NCBI GenBank assembly: GCA_965230495.1
Contig: OZ246004.1
Coordinates: 2,480,001-2,544,000 of the forward strand
Direction: 5' to 3'
Origin: JACJYM01 sp965230495
Lineage (GTDB): Bacteria > Bacteroidota > Bacteroidia > Chitinophagales > Saprospiraceae
Length of the DNA stretch: 64,000 nt
In this document: positions 19,535-28,836 of the stretch, piece after piece
How the letters are laid out: every line of letters starts with the position of its first letter
How positions within the stretch are numbered: position 1 is the first letter of the stretch
Program-made: the position numbers and the translations under genes
The notes under the pieces: generated by a model
Databases searched by the model: none
Told to the model about the DNA's origin: nothing
The model's input: only the letters and a program-made list of their open reading frames with translations

Positions 19535-20076
19535 TGTTGCGATTTTAAAATATCTTCCAACCTCTTTCGAGTACGGAACAATTTACTCTTTACATTAGTT
19601 TCAGAGTGGCCAATTATTTGAGCAATTTCTTTAACGCTCATTTCCTCATAGTAGTACAATTGAATAATATATCTATCCTCAGGCTTAAGTTTTGCGATAC
19701 TATTTCTAACCTTTTGAGCTGTTTCTTCTTTAGTAATTATAGCCAATGGATTTGAATCACCTGAAGAAATTTCATTATAGCCTTCGATAAGCTCTTCCGA
19801 CTTTACTTTCTTCTTTTTAAGAATATTTAAGCCTGTACGATATGTTATGGTATAAAGCCATGTCGAGAATTTTGATTTTTTATCAAACTGAGATAGTTTT
19901 TCGAACGCTTTAATAAAAACGTCCTGAGCTAACTCTTCAGCGTCGTAATTATTATTAAGTAATTTTTTGGACAACGTAAACACCATATCTTTATATTCAT
20001 TAATAAGAACAGAAAAAGCCTGAACATCACCGTCCAGTACTTTATCAATAACTTGATATTCCGTTTGTTTATCCAT
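19531..20076 (-). CDS. ECF-type RNA polymerase sigma factor (first of two)
   Basis: The 181-residue protein has sigma region 2 at about residues 20-90 (NNNYDAEELAQDVFIKAFEKL, FSTWLYTITYRTGLNILKKKK) and region 4 at about 120-178 (MSVKEIAQIIGHSETNVKSKLFRTRKRL), the helix-turn-helix that reads the -35 element. It is followed by the overlapping putative anti-sigma gene. It diverges from the small membrane protein gene at 20218 across a region with a GGTTGCA inverted repeat. Confidence 0.93.
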   Translation of the reverse strand: MDKQTEYQVIDKVLDGDVQAFSVLINEYKDMVFTLSKKLLNNNYDAEELAQDVFIKAFEKLSQFDKKSKFSTWLYTITYRTGLNILKKKKVKSEELIEGYNEISSGDSNPLAIITKEETAQKVRNSIAKLKPEDRYIIQLYYYEEMSVKEIAQIIGHSETNVKSKLFRTRKRLEDILKSQQ

Positions 20077-20108
20077 TCAATATCCTTAGACAACACAATA
20101 CCATTGTT

Positions 20109-20155
20109 GGTTGCAAAAAAATCTGAAACTAAATTTAAATAAAAAAACTGCAACC
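20109..20155. promoter_or_regulatory. Inverted repeat GGTTGCA-N33-TGCAACC between divergent genes
   Basis: GGTTGCA at 20109-20115 and its exact complement TGCAACC at 20149-20155 sit in the 141-bp divergent region between the ECF sigma gene and the small membrane protein gene. Runs of A/T lie just inside the arms. It could be a shared operator or paired promoter elements. Confidence 0.35.
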
Positions 20156-20217
20156 ACAATCCTACCTTCCTTGTCAAAGGAATGAAATTAACTTTTTAAA
20201 CTTTAAAATTATATATC

Positions 20218-20577
20218 ATGGAAGTTTTAATACCATTGTCATTTTTTGCTGCAATGTTTGGTGTTTTTTATTTGCACTATACTTCAAGAAATAAGGAAAG
20301 AATGGCTCTTATAGAAAAAGGAGCAGATGCCAACATTTTTTACGCTAAAAAGAACAATGACAAAATGCCATTGTGGAAAATTTTAACTCTTAATATTGCT
20401 TTGTTGGCTATGGGTGTAGGAGTTGGTCTATTTATAGCTAGTGCTCTCGATACTTATACTCAACTAGGCAATGAATCAGTATATGCTGCTCTTATTTTTC
20501 TTTCTGGAGGAGCTGGATTATTCCTAGCATATTCCATTCATAGAAGAGATAACGATAAGGACGATTTTGTAGACTAA
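20218..20577 (+). CDS. Small membrane protein, DUF6249-like
   Basis: The 119-residue protein has three predicted membrane helices (about residues 4-20, 55-75 and 87-106). A basic loop after helix 1 (TSRNKERMALIEKGADANIF) resembles the DUF6249 family, which in Bacteroidota often neighbours an ECF sigma/anti-sigma pair as here. Its function is unknown. Divergent transcription from the sigma gene suggests shared regulation. Confidence 0.65.
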   Translation: MEVLIPLSFFAAMFGVFYLHYTSRNKERMALIEKGADANIFYAKKNNDKMPLWKILTLNIALLAMGVGVGLFIASALDTYTQLGNESVYAALIFLSGGAGLFLAYSIHRRDNDKDDFVD

Positions 20578-20676
20578 AGGTAAGTTTATAGATTTTTCGA
20601 TAGCATTAACAGAATAATCAATGTAATTATTTTGGTCATGCCATATATTTAGAATTAAATAAACTCAAAGTGTAAA

Positions 20677-21996
20677 ATGAGAAAAAAATTGTGCCTTTTG
20701 CTTCTTGGCTTTCTTTTATCCTTTTCTGTGAAGACTCAGGAAGTTAACAAAGATAAGCTCGATAGTTTGATGAATACAATACAGAAGTATAATAAAGGAA
20801 TGGGCAGTCTTGCTATTTTGAAAGATGGCAAAACCATATACTCAAAAGCCATAGGGTACAAAGATGTCGAGAACAAACTTATGGCTGATGAGTATTCTAA
20901 ATATAGAATCGGTTCTATCTCAAAGTCTTTCACTTCGACAATTATTATTCAATTAATTGAGGAGAAAAAGCTTTCCTTTAGTGACACTTTGGAAGAGTAT
21001 TTCCCTGGTATCATTAATGCCGATAAGATATCTATATCCGATCTGCTTAGGCATAGAAGTGGAATATATAATTTCACTAATCATCCAAGTTATTTGGAAT
21101 ACATGGAGAGGCCAATTACGAAAGATTCCCTTACAGCTAAAATCCAGAGTCTAGGTAGTGTTTTTGAACCCGGATTAAAAGCAGGTTATTCTAATTCCAA
21201 TTATGTGCTTTTAACATTGATTGCGGAAAAAGTTGATAATAAACCCTTTTCAGAAATTGTCAAATCTAGAATTACAGATAGAATAAATCTTGCCAATACT
21301 TATGTTGGAGGAAAAATTGCTACCGAAAATAATGAGTGCCACTCTTATGATAAAAAGGTAAAATGGAAAAAATCTACACAAACAGACATGTCTATTCCTC
21401 TAGGGGCTGGAGCCATTGTCTCCACAGCAGAGGATGTATCAAAGTTTTATCATGCCTTGTTTGATAGACAGCTGATCAATGAAGCAAATCTAGATAGTAT
21501 GAGTATGATGGTTGATAATTATGGTATGGGGTTATTTCAATTTCCATTCTATGACAAAATAGCTAGTGGTCATACAGGAGGAATAGATGGTTTCCATTCT
21601 ATGTCAGGGCATTTTATTGATGAAAATTTGTCTATTACTTATTTGGCAAACGGATTAGATTATCCGGTAAATGATATAATGATAGGAGCCTTGAGTATTT
21701 ATTTTGATAAAGATTATGAAATACCTGTTTTCACACCTGATTTAGTTTTAAGTGAAGAAGAATTGGAGCCTTTTCTCGGTGTATATGCCAGTCCCGCCCT
21801 TCCTTTGAAAATAACTATTTCAAAAGAAGAGAATGCTCTAATCGCTCAGGCTACGGGTCAACCATCTTTTGTTTTGGTGCCCTATGAAAAAAACAAATTC
21901 AAATTTGATCCAGCTAACTTAAAAATAGAATTCATTCCTTCTGAGGGTAAGCTAATGTTAGATCAGGGAATGCAGTTTGAATTCACAAAAGAATAA
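20677..21996 (+). CDS. Serine hydrolase of the class C beta-lactamase family
   Basis: A signal peptide (residues 1-20) precedes a serine beta-lactamase/PBP-fold domain. The nucleophile motif is SISK at residues 80-83, the tyrosine motif YSN is at 171-173, and HTGG replaces KTG at about residue 300. Family members include esterases, D-aminopeptidases and carboxypeptidases as well as AmpC. HTG is usual for the non-lactamase members, so antibiotic resistance should not be assumed. A C-terminal domain of about 85 residues follows. It appears monocistronic. Confidence 0.88.
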   Translation: MRKKLCLLLLGFLLSFSVKTQEVNKDKLDSLMNTIQKYNKGMGSLAILKDGKTIYSKAIGYKDVENKLMADEYSKYRIGSISKSFTSTIIIQLIEEKKLSFSDTLEEYFPGIINADKISISDLLRHRSGIYNFTNHPSYLEYMERPITKDSLTAKIQSLGSVFEPGLKAGYSNSNYVLLTLIAEKVDNKPFSEIVKSRITDRINLANTYVGGKIATENNECHSYDKKVKWKKSTQTDMSIPLGAGAIVSTAEDVSKFYHALFDRQLINEANLDSMSMMVDNYGMGLFQFPFYDKIASGHTGGIDGFHSMSGHFIDENLSITYLANGLDYPVNDIMIGALSIYFDKDYEIPVFTPDLVLSEEELEPFLGVYASPALPLKITISKEENALIAQATGQPSFVLVPYEKNKFKFDPANLKIEFIPSEGKLMLDQGMQFEFTKE

Positions 21997-22032
21997 ATAT
22001 TAATATAATTCTAGTGGTGAATATTATGCAAA

Positions 22033-22052
22033 AGTCCCCTTTTAAGGGGATG
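22033..22052. terminator. Hairpin between convergent genes
   Basis: AAGTCCCC/GGGGAT arms around a TTTTAA loop form a strong stem in the convergent gap between 21996 and 22124. A clear U-tract is lacking, so its termination role is tentative. Confidence 0.4.
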
Positions 22053-22123
22053 TAGGGATTAAATTATCATTAATGCACGCATATTTTTGATTGTCAAGCC
22101 ATTATAAATACTCCCAAAAGCAG

Positions 22124-23338
22124 TTATTCCAAAGATAGTGTATTCACATTTTCTTCTCGAATCCGATAAAATTCAACCATCTCCTCTACATTGCGGAACC
22201 ATTCGATTACACTTCCCGGGGTATCATATTTTTTTAAGTGATAAATCATCTCAGCTTCTACTATATCAGTAGTTGTATATACAATGTTTTCAAACTTCCT
22301 TGCTTCAAGACTTCTACTATCAATTATCTCTTGATATCGTTCATCAAATCTGTTCTTAAAACTCTCATTTTGGTATAGTACTTCAAACATCTTCTCCACT
22401 AAACTCCCATTCCCCTCTCTAACAAAAAACAAGGGTTCTTTGTCTAGATTTTCAAAACAAGCATAATCCAAGTCAAACATAATAAATCTGAATTTACCTT
22501 CGTCAATGGCATAAAATCTTACATTATTTTGAGGCCAATCTCCATGAGCAACAAAGGTTTGAAAGATAACATAGTCTATAAAATTACTCATATCAATTTG
22601 CTCATATAAATAATCTATATCATTGCTATCTACTTTTTCTACCAATGTCCATATTCTTTCTTCATCTCCGTCTTTGATCTCTATATCTCCCGGTGTGTTT
22701 ATCTTAGCCATGGTGATATCTTTCTTTTTGCGATTATATAGTCTAGCTACTCCCCGGCTATTAGATTCTGTTCTGATATTTAAAACCCCATAGTATTCGT
22801 TATTAACAAACACTTGTGCAGGCTCATAGTACATGAGATCAAGGTCTAAATTTGCTGATACTGCCAATTGAGTATAGACCGCATCCTTCAACATTGTATA
22901 TTGATAGTCATTACCTGAATTTCTAAGCCTTATGGACTTAATGTCGTTTATATCGTGAATAGACAATACTTTTTGAGGATTTATAATCTTTCTGTCCGAG
23001 TTATCCTGACTGTCTTCAAATTTAATTCCGAAAGACTTTATTTCAAATGATGCTGTTCTACCTCCTTTAATTTCTATTTCTGCCTCAACTCTATCCAGAC
23101 ATAGCATCTCTCCCCTTTTCAAAGAAAAACTACAGTCAATTTCTATTTCCTCATCATAATTCTCCCACATTTCCATGTACTCTTCTTCGTCAACTTCTAT
23201 ATTAATTATAGGAATTGTAGATATTATATTCTCGAAACTGAGCTCATCAAAGTCACTATGATTGCCATCATATTTTTCTTCATATTCACTACATGCTATT
23301 AGCATTCCTAATAGTAACAAAAGCAAATAACTACGCAT
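22124..23338 (-). CDS. CotH-kinase-like lipoprotein
   Basis: A lipoprotein signal (LLLLLLGMLIAC) is followed by an acidic linker and a CotH-type protein kinase domain. Supporting segments are SIRLRNSGNDYQYTMLKDAV, VFVNNEYYGVLNIRTES, the catalytic-loop-like HGDWPQNN, and FIMFDLDYACF (metal-binding DLD). CotH was described as an atypical kinase of spore coat proteins. In non-sporulating Bacteroidota such secreted forms have no known target. ATG at 23338 follows a GTG at 23341 that overlaps the upstream stop; I prefer the ATG. It is probably co-transcribed with the barrel gene just upstream. Confidence 0.8.
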   Translation of the reverse strand: MRSYLLLLLLGMLIACSEYEEKYDGNHSDFDELSFENIISTIPIINIEVDEEEYMEMWENYDEEIEIDCSFSLKRGEMLCLDRVEAEIEIKGGRTASFEIKSFGIKFEDSQDNSDRKIINPQKVLSIHDINDIKSIRLRNSGNDYQYTMLKDAVYTQLAVSANLDLDLMYYEPAQVFVNNEYYGVLNIRTESNSRGVARLYNRKKKDITMAKINTPGDIEIKDGDEERIWTLVEKVDSNDIDYLYEQIDMSNFIDYVIFQTFVAHGDWPQNNVRFYAIDEGKFRFIMFDLDYACFENLDKEPLFFVREGNGSLVEKMFEVLYQNESFKNRFDERYQEIIDSRSLEARKFENIVYTTTDIVEAEMIYHLKKYDTPGSVIEWFRNVEEMVEFYRIREENVNTLSLE

Positions 23339-23340
23339 CA

Positions 23341-23934
23341 CTAGTTTTTAAATTCCTTTTTTCCATATTTTTCGTCACGATTTACAAGATAGTATTCAAC
23401 ACCTATTGCCAAATTATGTTTAGGGCTTCCGAGAAAATAACTATCTCCTATGTCATTAATAGAATGTCTGTATCGAAAAGTCAAATTAGTCTTCTGGGAT
23501 AGTGAATACCTAACTTTTAACCACCAATCCCATCTCATATTATCATGTCTATGTATATCCAAATATTTTGCATCACGATGAGTAGAAAATCCAACGCCAG
23601 AAAGAAAACTCCATTTTTTTGGAATATCATACCCAAAAGAAGCATTCACTAGAAACCTATACACTGTTGCGGAATATTGTAGAAATCTATGGTCACCTTC
23701 ACTGTAATATACGATACCTCCGATACCAAGATCAATGTAAAATTTCTTAGTCAAATAAAAATCCTGATTAATCATCATGCTCAGATTAATACTTGGATCC
23801 GATGATACACTTTCTCGGTTCAATTCCAATTCATTATTAAAGCCAACACCTACTCCTATCTCAGAACTCAGTTCATATTGAGCGTTCAGCCCCAATGGCA
23901 CCATGATGACTAAAATGTAAATAAATAGCTTCAT
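23341..23934 (-). CDS. Outer-membrane beta-barrel protein, unknown function
   Basis: The 197-residue protein has a signal peptide (residues 1-18, ending LNA) and repeated amphipathic beta-strands such as YSLSQKTNLTFRYRHSIND. It ends in a strand NLAIGVEYYLV plus a short charged tail, typical of small eight-stranded barrels. No specific family is recognised. Its stop touches the start of the CotH-like gene, suggesting a two-gene operon in which the barrel and the kinase-like lipoprotein work together. Confidence 0.65.
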   Translation of the reverse strand: MKLFIYILVIMVPLGLNAQYELSSEIGVGVGFNNELELNRESVSSDPSINLSMMINQDFYLTKKFYIDLGIGGIVYYSEGDHRFLQYSATVYRFLVNASFGYDIPKKWSFLSGVGFSTHRDAKYLDIHRHDNMRWDWWLKVRYSLSQKTNLTFRYRHSINDIGDSYFLGSPKHNLAIGVEYYLVNRDEKYGKKEFKN

Positions 23935-23977
23935 AAATTAAATCCGGTATATAGTATTAGTTAGGCATAAAAATGCG

Positions 23978-24012
23978 AAGAGCCTCGGTTTACGTTAAAA
24001 CTAAGGCTCTTT
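23978..24012 (-). terminator. Hairpin followed by T-rich tract
   Basis: AAGAGCCT plus CGGTTT pair with AAACT plus AAGGCTCTT around a short loop. On the minus strand it is followed after four bases by ATTTTTATG. It could terminate a short transcript from 24190 or act as an attenuator before the gene at 23934. Confidence 0.5.
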
Positions 24013-24189
24013 CGACTAAGGTCTCAAAATAAGAAAACTACATCTTTTGAAGTATTAAACTTCTATATTTTAGAGTGGTAACTTCTACCTCTTCTTTCTA
24101 AACATAACCTGAAAATAACTTGACTGAAACATACAAACATCAGGACGACATTTGTTCTTTTAAGATCTTCTTATTACTCTCAGGTTCTG

Positions 24190-24219
24190 CAAATGTAAAT
24201 AACTTTTACAATTCTGCAA
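24190..24219 (-). promoter_or_regulatory. Consensus Bacteroidota promoter TTG-N19-TACATTTG
   Basis: On the minus strand TTG (24219-24217) is followed after exactly 19 bases by TACATTTG (24197-24190), matching the -33/-7 consensus. The expected start is near 24183. No gene begins within 240 bases downstream. Confidence 0.55.
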
Positions 24220-24397
24220 GTATATCTGTAGAAACATTTATCCACAGATAAAGTTCCATCATATTAAAAAAATTTTAATAAATATAAATTTAATATGATC
24301 TTACAACCATCAAATCTTATACTCTTGGGAAATCAACCATCAAGGTTCCTAAAAAAAGAAAAAAACAAGTCTAACATTTATCAGCAAATACCCTAAA

Positions 24398-27103
24398 TTA
24401 TTTTGATCGCCTGCTAAACTTCCTTTTAAGCAGATATGTCAAAAACAAAACAAGCACAAAGGCTGGTACATATTTCTTAAATACTTTTACTAACGAAAAA
24501 CTATCCCATGGAGTAGAACTTCCATATATCTTCCATCCAGCCCAATAATGAGGAGATCTCATAGCAGGAGTGTTTATATCCTCATTAGATAAATACTCGA
24601 GTTTAGCAGTTCTCAAAGCTCTGTCCGCTGAAAAACCTTTCTTAAGATTTTTATAAAATATCTTCATCAATTCAGGTGCCATATTATCCGAAGTGTTCCA
24701 TAAATTACCCACTACACTTTTTACTCCAGCTTGTGTAAATGCTCTTGCTAAACTCAATAAACCTTCACTCTCATAAATTTTACCATTTAAAGATTGACAC
24801 GCACTAAGTACTATTAATTCCGTATCATACTTTGTCTGTAGAATATCCAAATAACTTAAAGTATATTCCTGTTTAGAAGGGCCTGGATAAACTAATATTC
24901 CAGAAGAAATCATATTATTAGTGTTTATGAAAGCATGAGTTGATAAATGAACAACTTGTGATTTCAATAGTTCTTTCTCAATATTTTCTTTAGTTACTTC
25001 CTCTTCTGCAAAAAGATTTCCTTCTACCAGACTACAAATTTCGGACACCTCAATCACTGCATTCTCGAGAGGATTAATAAATTCCAAATCTAGATTTTCG
25101 CTATTCGCAAAATTTACAAAATATCCATTGGAGTAATTAGCTCCAAAACCTGAAAAAGTTTGTTTAACTGTTTCTAACTTATTGTCCTCTATAAATTGCG
25201 AACAATAGTAAAAATTAGAAATATTGAAATCATTGATTAGGTAAGTATCTGAATCAATCCAAGAAGATGCTTCCCTTGATAATAATGCATCAAAAGGTAA
25301 TTTCCTTAAGGAACCATCAGAAACCAAATATAATTTTCTGTCCTCCTTCCATTCCTCTTTTGGAATAAAAGGCTCTACTATAGCCTTGTATAAAAAGCGT
25401 GAATGGTCAATAAATTTCCGCTCATCATGACCATCACCACTATCTTCACTTAAAATATCAAAGATTTGGTCGACTGAATTATCTATTCTCTTACCTTCTT
25501 CAATCAAATCCCAAATTAGAGTATCACATCCTATAACAAACACATAATAGTTATCTTCTATTTTTTGATATTTCAGAAGATAGTCATACTTATCTAGCTT
25601 CCTCTGTATATCGGAAACATGGACAATTGGGTAATGCAAAACATGATCATATGCGGGACATATCTTCCTAATTTCGTTTTCCAAACTATCATGCCTTATA
25701 ATTATCTCCGTGATCGTATCTGAGGGAGAATTGGCTAGTTGTTCTTTAGATATCAACCATCTGTTGGTGAGCGAATCAGGAATATCACAGAATTCCAAGG
25801 TCTCATAAGCTTGAAGTGATTCCTTCAAAACTCCAGCCGAAGATGACTGACTAAGAACAAATCCTCTATCAAAGTATTTAATCTCTTTGGTTTCTTTCCA
25901 TTTTTTGATTAATAATTCCAATACCAACTGCGAATACTGTCTCTCTAATTCCCCAAAGCGATACTTTTCTTCGTTGCTAATCACAAATTGCTTTTGAATT
26001 CTTACAATTTCCACGGCAGCCTTGGCATAAAGCAAGGCTTCTTCAAATCGTACATGGTCTGTCTCTCTATCCTTTTCTAAAAGGATCCTCGCTTTTAAAT
26101 ATAGGGCATTTGCTGTCCAAATATCCGTTTTACTAGTTGTTTTACTTTTTTTAGTTGAATGAATATCTATATCATAATAACTTAAAACTTTGTCTACAAT
26201 TTGCTCTGAAGAATAATACTCTCTATTGTCAAACAACAGCTGAGAAAGCTTTACTTGTTCCCTATAGAACTCCCTATCAGTCGTCTTTCGAGGTGTCTTA
26301 TCACATATTTCTTTCTGATAAGTAATGGCCTTCGAAAGATTTCCTTGCTGTTCTTCAAGTAATTTTGTAGTCTCCAACACTCCCAAATGCAGCGACTCAA
26401 TATTCGTATTCTCCAATAGAGGATTTATTACCATATTTGCTTTTTCCAATTCATTATTTAAGGTATATAGTTTGGCCAGAAGTGCCAAACCCTCGTTATC
26501 CATTGGACCATTAAGTCTATTATACTCAAGTAATGTTTCCAGTGCTTTTTCCATATTACCTTCCCACATGTATGTTTCTACAATATGGAGAGAAAGATTT
26601 TTCTTTTTACTTAACCATTCTGGCACATCAGGAAAATTGTCCAGTGCAAGAAATGCAAAGGTTCGTGATGACTTGTAGTCATGAATTCGAGAATAATTTG
26701 TTGATATATTTCGATAAGAAAAAAAAATATTCTTTTCCTGATTTACTCTCTTGAAATAATAAACCGCCTTTTTATATGATTCTATACAAGAATAAATTAA
26801 TCCAATTCTTCTCTCAAAATCTCCTTTATAGTAATATAACTTACCTAATACTTTATCTTCTCCTGTTGGAACAATCGAAATCCAACGTGAAATACTATCA
26901 AGACCTTTTTGATACTTCTTTTTTTTCCTAAGATCTTTAAAAATTTTAGAACACTGATTATAAAATATTGTCCAATCCTTATTTTTTTCTTCTGTCCTAT
27001 ATTCAAAGTTTGTACTTAACTCAAGTTGTTGTCCAAATATTGAATAGATAGAATTAAAAAGAATTAAAGAATAGAGTATTATTTTTTTGAAAGAGGTTAG
27101 CAT
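24398..27103 (-). CDS. CHAT-domain caspase-like protease with TPR repeats and C-terminal membrane helix
   Basis: The 901-residue protein has an N-terminal hydrophobic signal segment (residues 7-24), tetratricopeptide-type helices from about 60 to 420, and a CHAT domain in the last 300 residues. The catalytic His is in VVHLSTHAF (about residue 724) and the Cys in LIVLSACQS (about 768). Further CHAT motifs are GLLSLARAFTQAGVKSVVGNLW and SPHYWAGWKIYG. A single helix (about 873-893) followed by KRKFSRRSK anchors the C-terminus, placing the protease outside the cytoplasm if the signal is used. CHAT proteases are caspase-like peptidases that cut partner proteins. Neighbours are an ECF sigma operon and T9SS proteins. 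A terminator separates it from the gene upstream, and TAAATTTG at 27135 may be its own promoter. Confidence 0.88.
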   Translation of the reverse strand: MLTSFKKIILYSLILFNSIYSIFGQQLELSTNFEYRTEEKNKDWTIFYNQCSKIFKDLRKKKKYQKGLDSISRWISIVPTGEDKVLGKLYYYKGDFERRIGLIYSCIESYKKAVYYFKRVNQEKNIFFSYRNISTNYSRIHDYKSSRTFAFLALDNFPDVPEWLSKKKNLSLHIVETYMWEGNMEKALETLLEYNRLNGPMDNEGLALLAKLYTLNNELEKANMVINPLLENTNIESLHLGVLETTKLLEEQQGNLSKAITYQKEICDKTPRKTTDREFYREQVKLSQLLFDNREYYSSEQIVDKVLSYYDIDIHSTKKSKTTSKTDIWTANALYLKARILLEKDRETDHVRFEEALLYAKAAVEIVRIQKQFVISNEEKYRFGELERQYSQLVLELLIKKWKETKEIKYFDRGFVLSQSSSAGVLKESLQAYETLEFCDIPDSLTNRWLISKEQLANSPSDTITEIIIRHDSLENEIRKICPAYDHVLHYPIVHVSDIQRKLDKYDYLLKYQKIEDNYYVFVIGCDTLIWDLIEEGKRIDNSVDQIFDILSEDSGDGHDERKFIDHSRFLYKAIVEPFIPKEEWKEDRKLYLVSDGSLRKLPFDALLSREASSWIDSDTYLINDFNISNFYYCSQFIEDNKLETVKQTFSGFGANYSNGYFVNFANSENLDLEFINPLENAVIEVSEICSLVEGNLFAEEEVTKENIEKELLKSQVVHLSTHAFINTNNMISSGILVYPGPSKQEYTLSYLDILQTKYDTELIVLSACQSLNGKIYESEGLLSLARAFTQAGVKSVVGNLWNTSDNMAPELMKIFYKNLKKGFSADRALRTAKLEYLSNEDINTPAMRSPHYWAGWKIYGSSTPWDSFSLVKVFKKYVPAFVLVLFLTYLLKRKFSRRSK

Positions 27104-27134
27104 TTATCCTCAAGTGAATTATCCAGATAATCCT

Positions 27135-27142
27135 CAAATTTA
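27135..27142 (-). promoter_or_regulatory. Possible -7 box TAAATTTG for CHAT gene
   Basis: TAAATTTG on the minus strand matches TAnnTTTG and lies 32 bases upstream of the ATG at 27103. No TTG sits at the standard distance, so the call is weak. Confidence 0.35.
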
Positions 27143-27240
27143 AAACAATTTAATCAACTTTGTTGCTTGAAGTTATATTAGTGACTCTATTAAAATTGTA
27201 TTCGAAAACTCTAAAAAGTATTTCTTCGATTAAAAAGCAT

Positions 27241-27274
27241 AAAAGTAGCAACCTACAATGAAGTCGCCACTTTT
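27241..27274 (-). terminator. Probable terminator of the sigma-operon T9SS gene
   Basis: AAAAGTGGC and GCTACTTTT pair with one mismatch and are followed on the minus strand by ATGCTTTTTA. It lies 20 bases past the stop at 27295, separating the sigma operon from the CHAT gene. Confidence 0.5.
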
Positions 27275-27294
27275 AATTTAATGATTTATATTCT

Positions 27295-28830
27295 TTATTG
27301 CTTAATTATAGATGTAACAAAAGACTTGTTGTTACCCTCAATCTTCAGCAAATAGAATCCAGATAAGAACTGCTCTGTTGGTACATATTGTCTACCTGAG
27401 AGTTCCTTTCTTTTTATTAATTCTTTTCCAAAAATATCGGTGATCGTCAACGTGTATTCTCTAATCTCTCCTGGAGGAACCACATTTATACTTTCATGAA
27501 AAGGATTTGGATATACTTTTAATTCTTCCTCATGAGAACTCACTTCACCCCAATTATCAACAACTTGCATACTCATGGAGTTTGTGGCACAATTGGATTC
27601 CATTGATTGATCCAGTGTTCTATACATTGTATTATATGCATAAACTGGAGCTTCGGAATCAAACTCAATTCCTACCTGAGAATTTGAGAAATCTACTATA
27701 AAGTCAGATAACTTATAGCATACTTCAAGATCCACCCAACCTATTGTATTTTCATATAATGGAGGAGATGGTTGTCCAGTCCCTGGTAAATCAATGTTGG
27801 GAAAATAGATAATCCAATTCTGAGTATTTCCTTGTTTTGTCACTGTACAAAAATCACTAGAATTAAAATATGATAGATTAAAAACCGGAGAATAAACTGA
27901 AAAAGTCAACGTTACATTTGTTGCCGTATCCGTTCCATCATTTTGAAAATAGATTCTTTTAATCACTGTTTGTTCCTCATCTAATACAGTCAACGCACCA
28001 GGTTTAGGCACAATACAATTAGGGTCATGAGGATATCCTTTTACCAAATTAGACAAAGTATAGTATGGGGCGTTGGTGATAGTGTCATCATTACCATCAT
28101 TATTGGGATTATAAGGGATAAATTGACAGGTACTGTCTTTCATAACTCCTCGAGTAACTACTCTCTCCATAGTATTTTTTGTACAAATCGCTGGTATGTA
28201 TATAAATCTCTGTTCGTCCGCTTCTAAACTATCAAAATCCCAAACCAGCTTATGTGTGAATCCCTGATTTAAATAATCCGAAACTTGGGTTTGTCTGTTC
28301 GACACCCAATTATTGCCGTAGTTATCTAGTATTTCATCTCCTTGTATAGTTAATTCCGTAGCATTATAATGCCACTCTACACATCCTGAAATCGGTGAGG
28401 ATGACTGCGTGTTTTCAAACATCAATATAAAATAGTTATCTTTTGAACTTACTAAATTCCATGATTCCAAAACTGTAATTTTGTTGTCAAAATCAATAGG
28501 TTCTCGATCTACATCAGTGTACGTTGAACTAGGAATTCCCACTATCTCATCTGCTACATCCTCTTCATCCTCATATGCTTCTACTGTGAAAAAAATTGCT
28601 TCGGCATTACTGAACTGATCTTCATAGGTATGTACCGGATTTTGATCAAAACTATGATATCCATCTCCAAATAAATAGAAATGCAAATTCGATTCCAGAT
28701 ATCCTGAATAAAAATTATGCACTCCATCCCCTTTATCTACCATCATAATCTGGGCACCTAAAGGTGATAAACTCGAAAATGTTAATAAAACTGCAAAGAA
28801 TAGAAAGCAAATTTGGCGTCGTAATTTCAT
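27295..28830 (-). CDS. T9SS-secreted protein of unknown function
   Basis: The 511-residue protein has a signal peptide (residues 1-26, ending PLGAQ). A PKD-like start (FGDGYHSFDQNPVHTY) lies near residue 55. A central region has a conserved-repeat-type beta-sandwich (TATNVTLTFSVYSP). A C-terminal T9SS type A sorting domain (LKVYPNPFHESINV to FVTSIIKQ) ends the protein. It begins 6 bp after the single-pass membrane gene, so it belongs to the ECF sigma operon. It is presumably displayed at the surface when that sigma is active. Confidence 0.75.
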   Translation of the reverse strand: MKLRRQICFLFFAVLLTFSSLSPLGAQIMMVDKGDGVHNFYSGYLESNLHFYLFGDGYHSFDQNPVHTYEDQFSNAEAIFFTVEAYEDEEDVADEIVGIPSSTYTDVDREPIDFDNKITVLESWNLVSSKDNYFILMFENTQSSSPISGCVEWHYNATELTIQGDEILDNYGNNWVSNRQTQVSDYLNQGFTHKLVWDFDSLEADEQRFIYIPAICTKNTMERVVTRGVMKDSTCQFIPYNPNNDGNDDTITNAPYYTLSNLVKGYPHDPNCIVPKPGALTVLDEEQTVIKRIYFQNDGTDTATNVTLTFSVYSPVFNLSYFNSSDFCTVTKQGNTQNWIIYFPNIDLPGTGQPSPPLYENTIGWVDLEVCYKLSDFIVDFSNSQVGIEFDSEAPVYAYNTMYRTLDQSMESNCATNSMSMQVVDNWGEVSSHEEELKVYPNPFHESINVVPPGEIREYTLTITDIFGKELIKRKELSGRQYVPTEQFLSGFYLLKIEGNNKSFVTSIIKQ

Positions 28831-28836
28831 AATAAG

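Larger units (their letters stand above)
23935..24397. other. 463-bp intergenic region with a promoter and hairpin but no protein gene
   Basis: No credible coding region is seen on either strand. The region contains a well-formed minus-strand promoter (24190-24219) and, about 170 bases further along the same strand, a strong hairpin (23978-24012). The remainder is AT-rich. It may encode a small RNA or a long regulated leader for the barrel/CotH operon. Confidence 0.6.

Noticed and set aside
20677..21996. Antibiotic-resistance beta-lactamase
   Set aside because: SxxK and YSN are present but KTG is HTG, as in esterase or peptidase members of the family; resistance is not supported.
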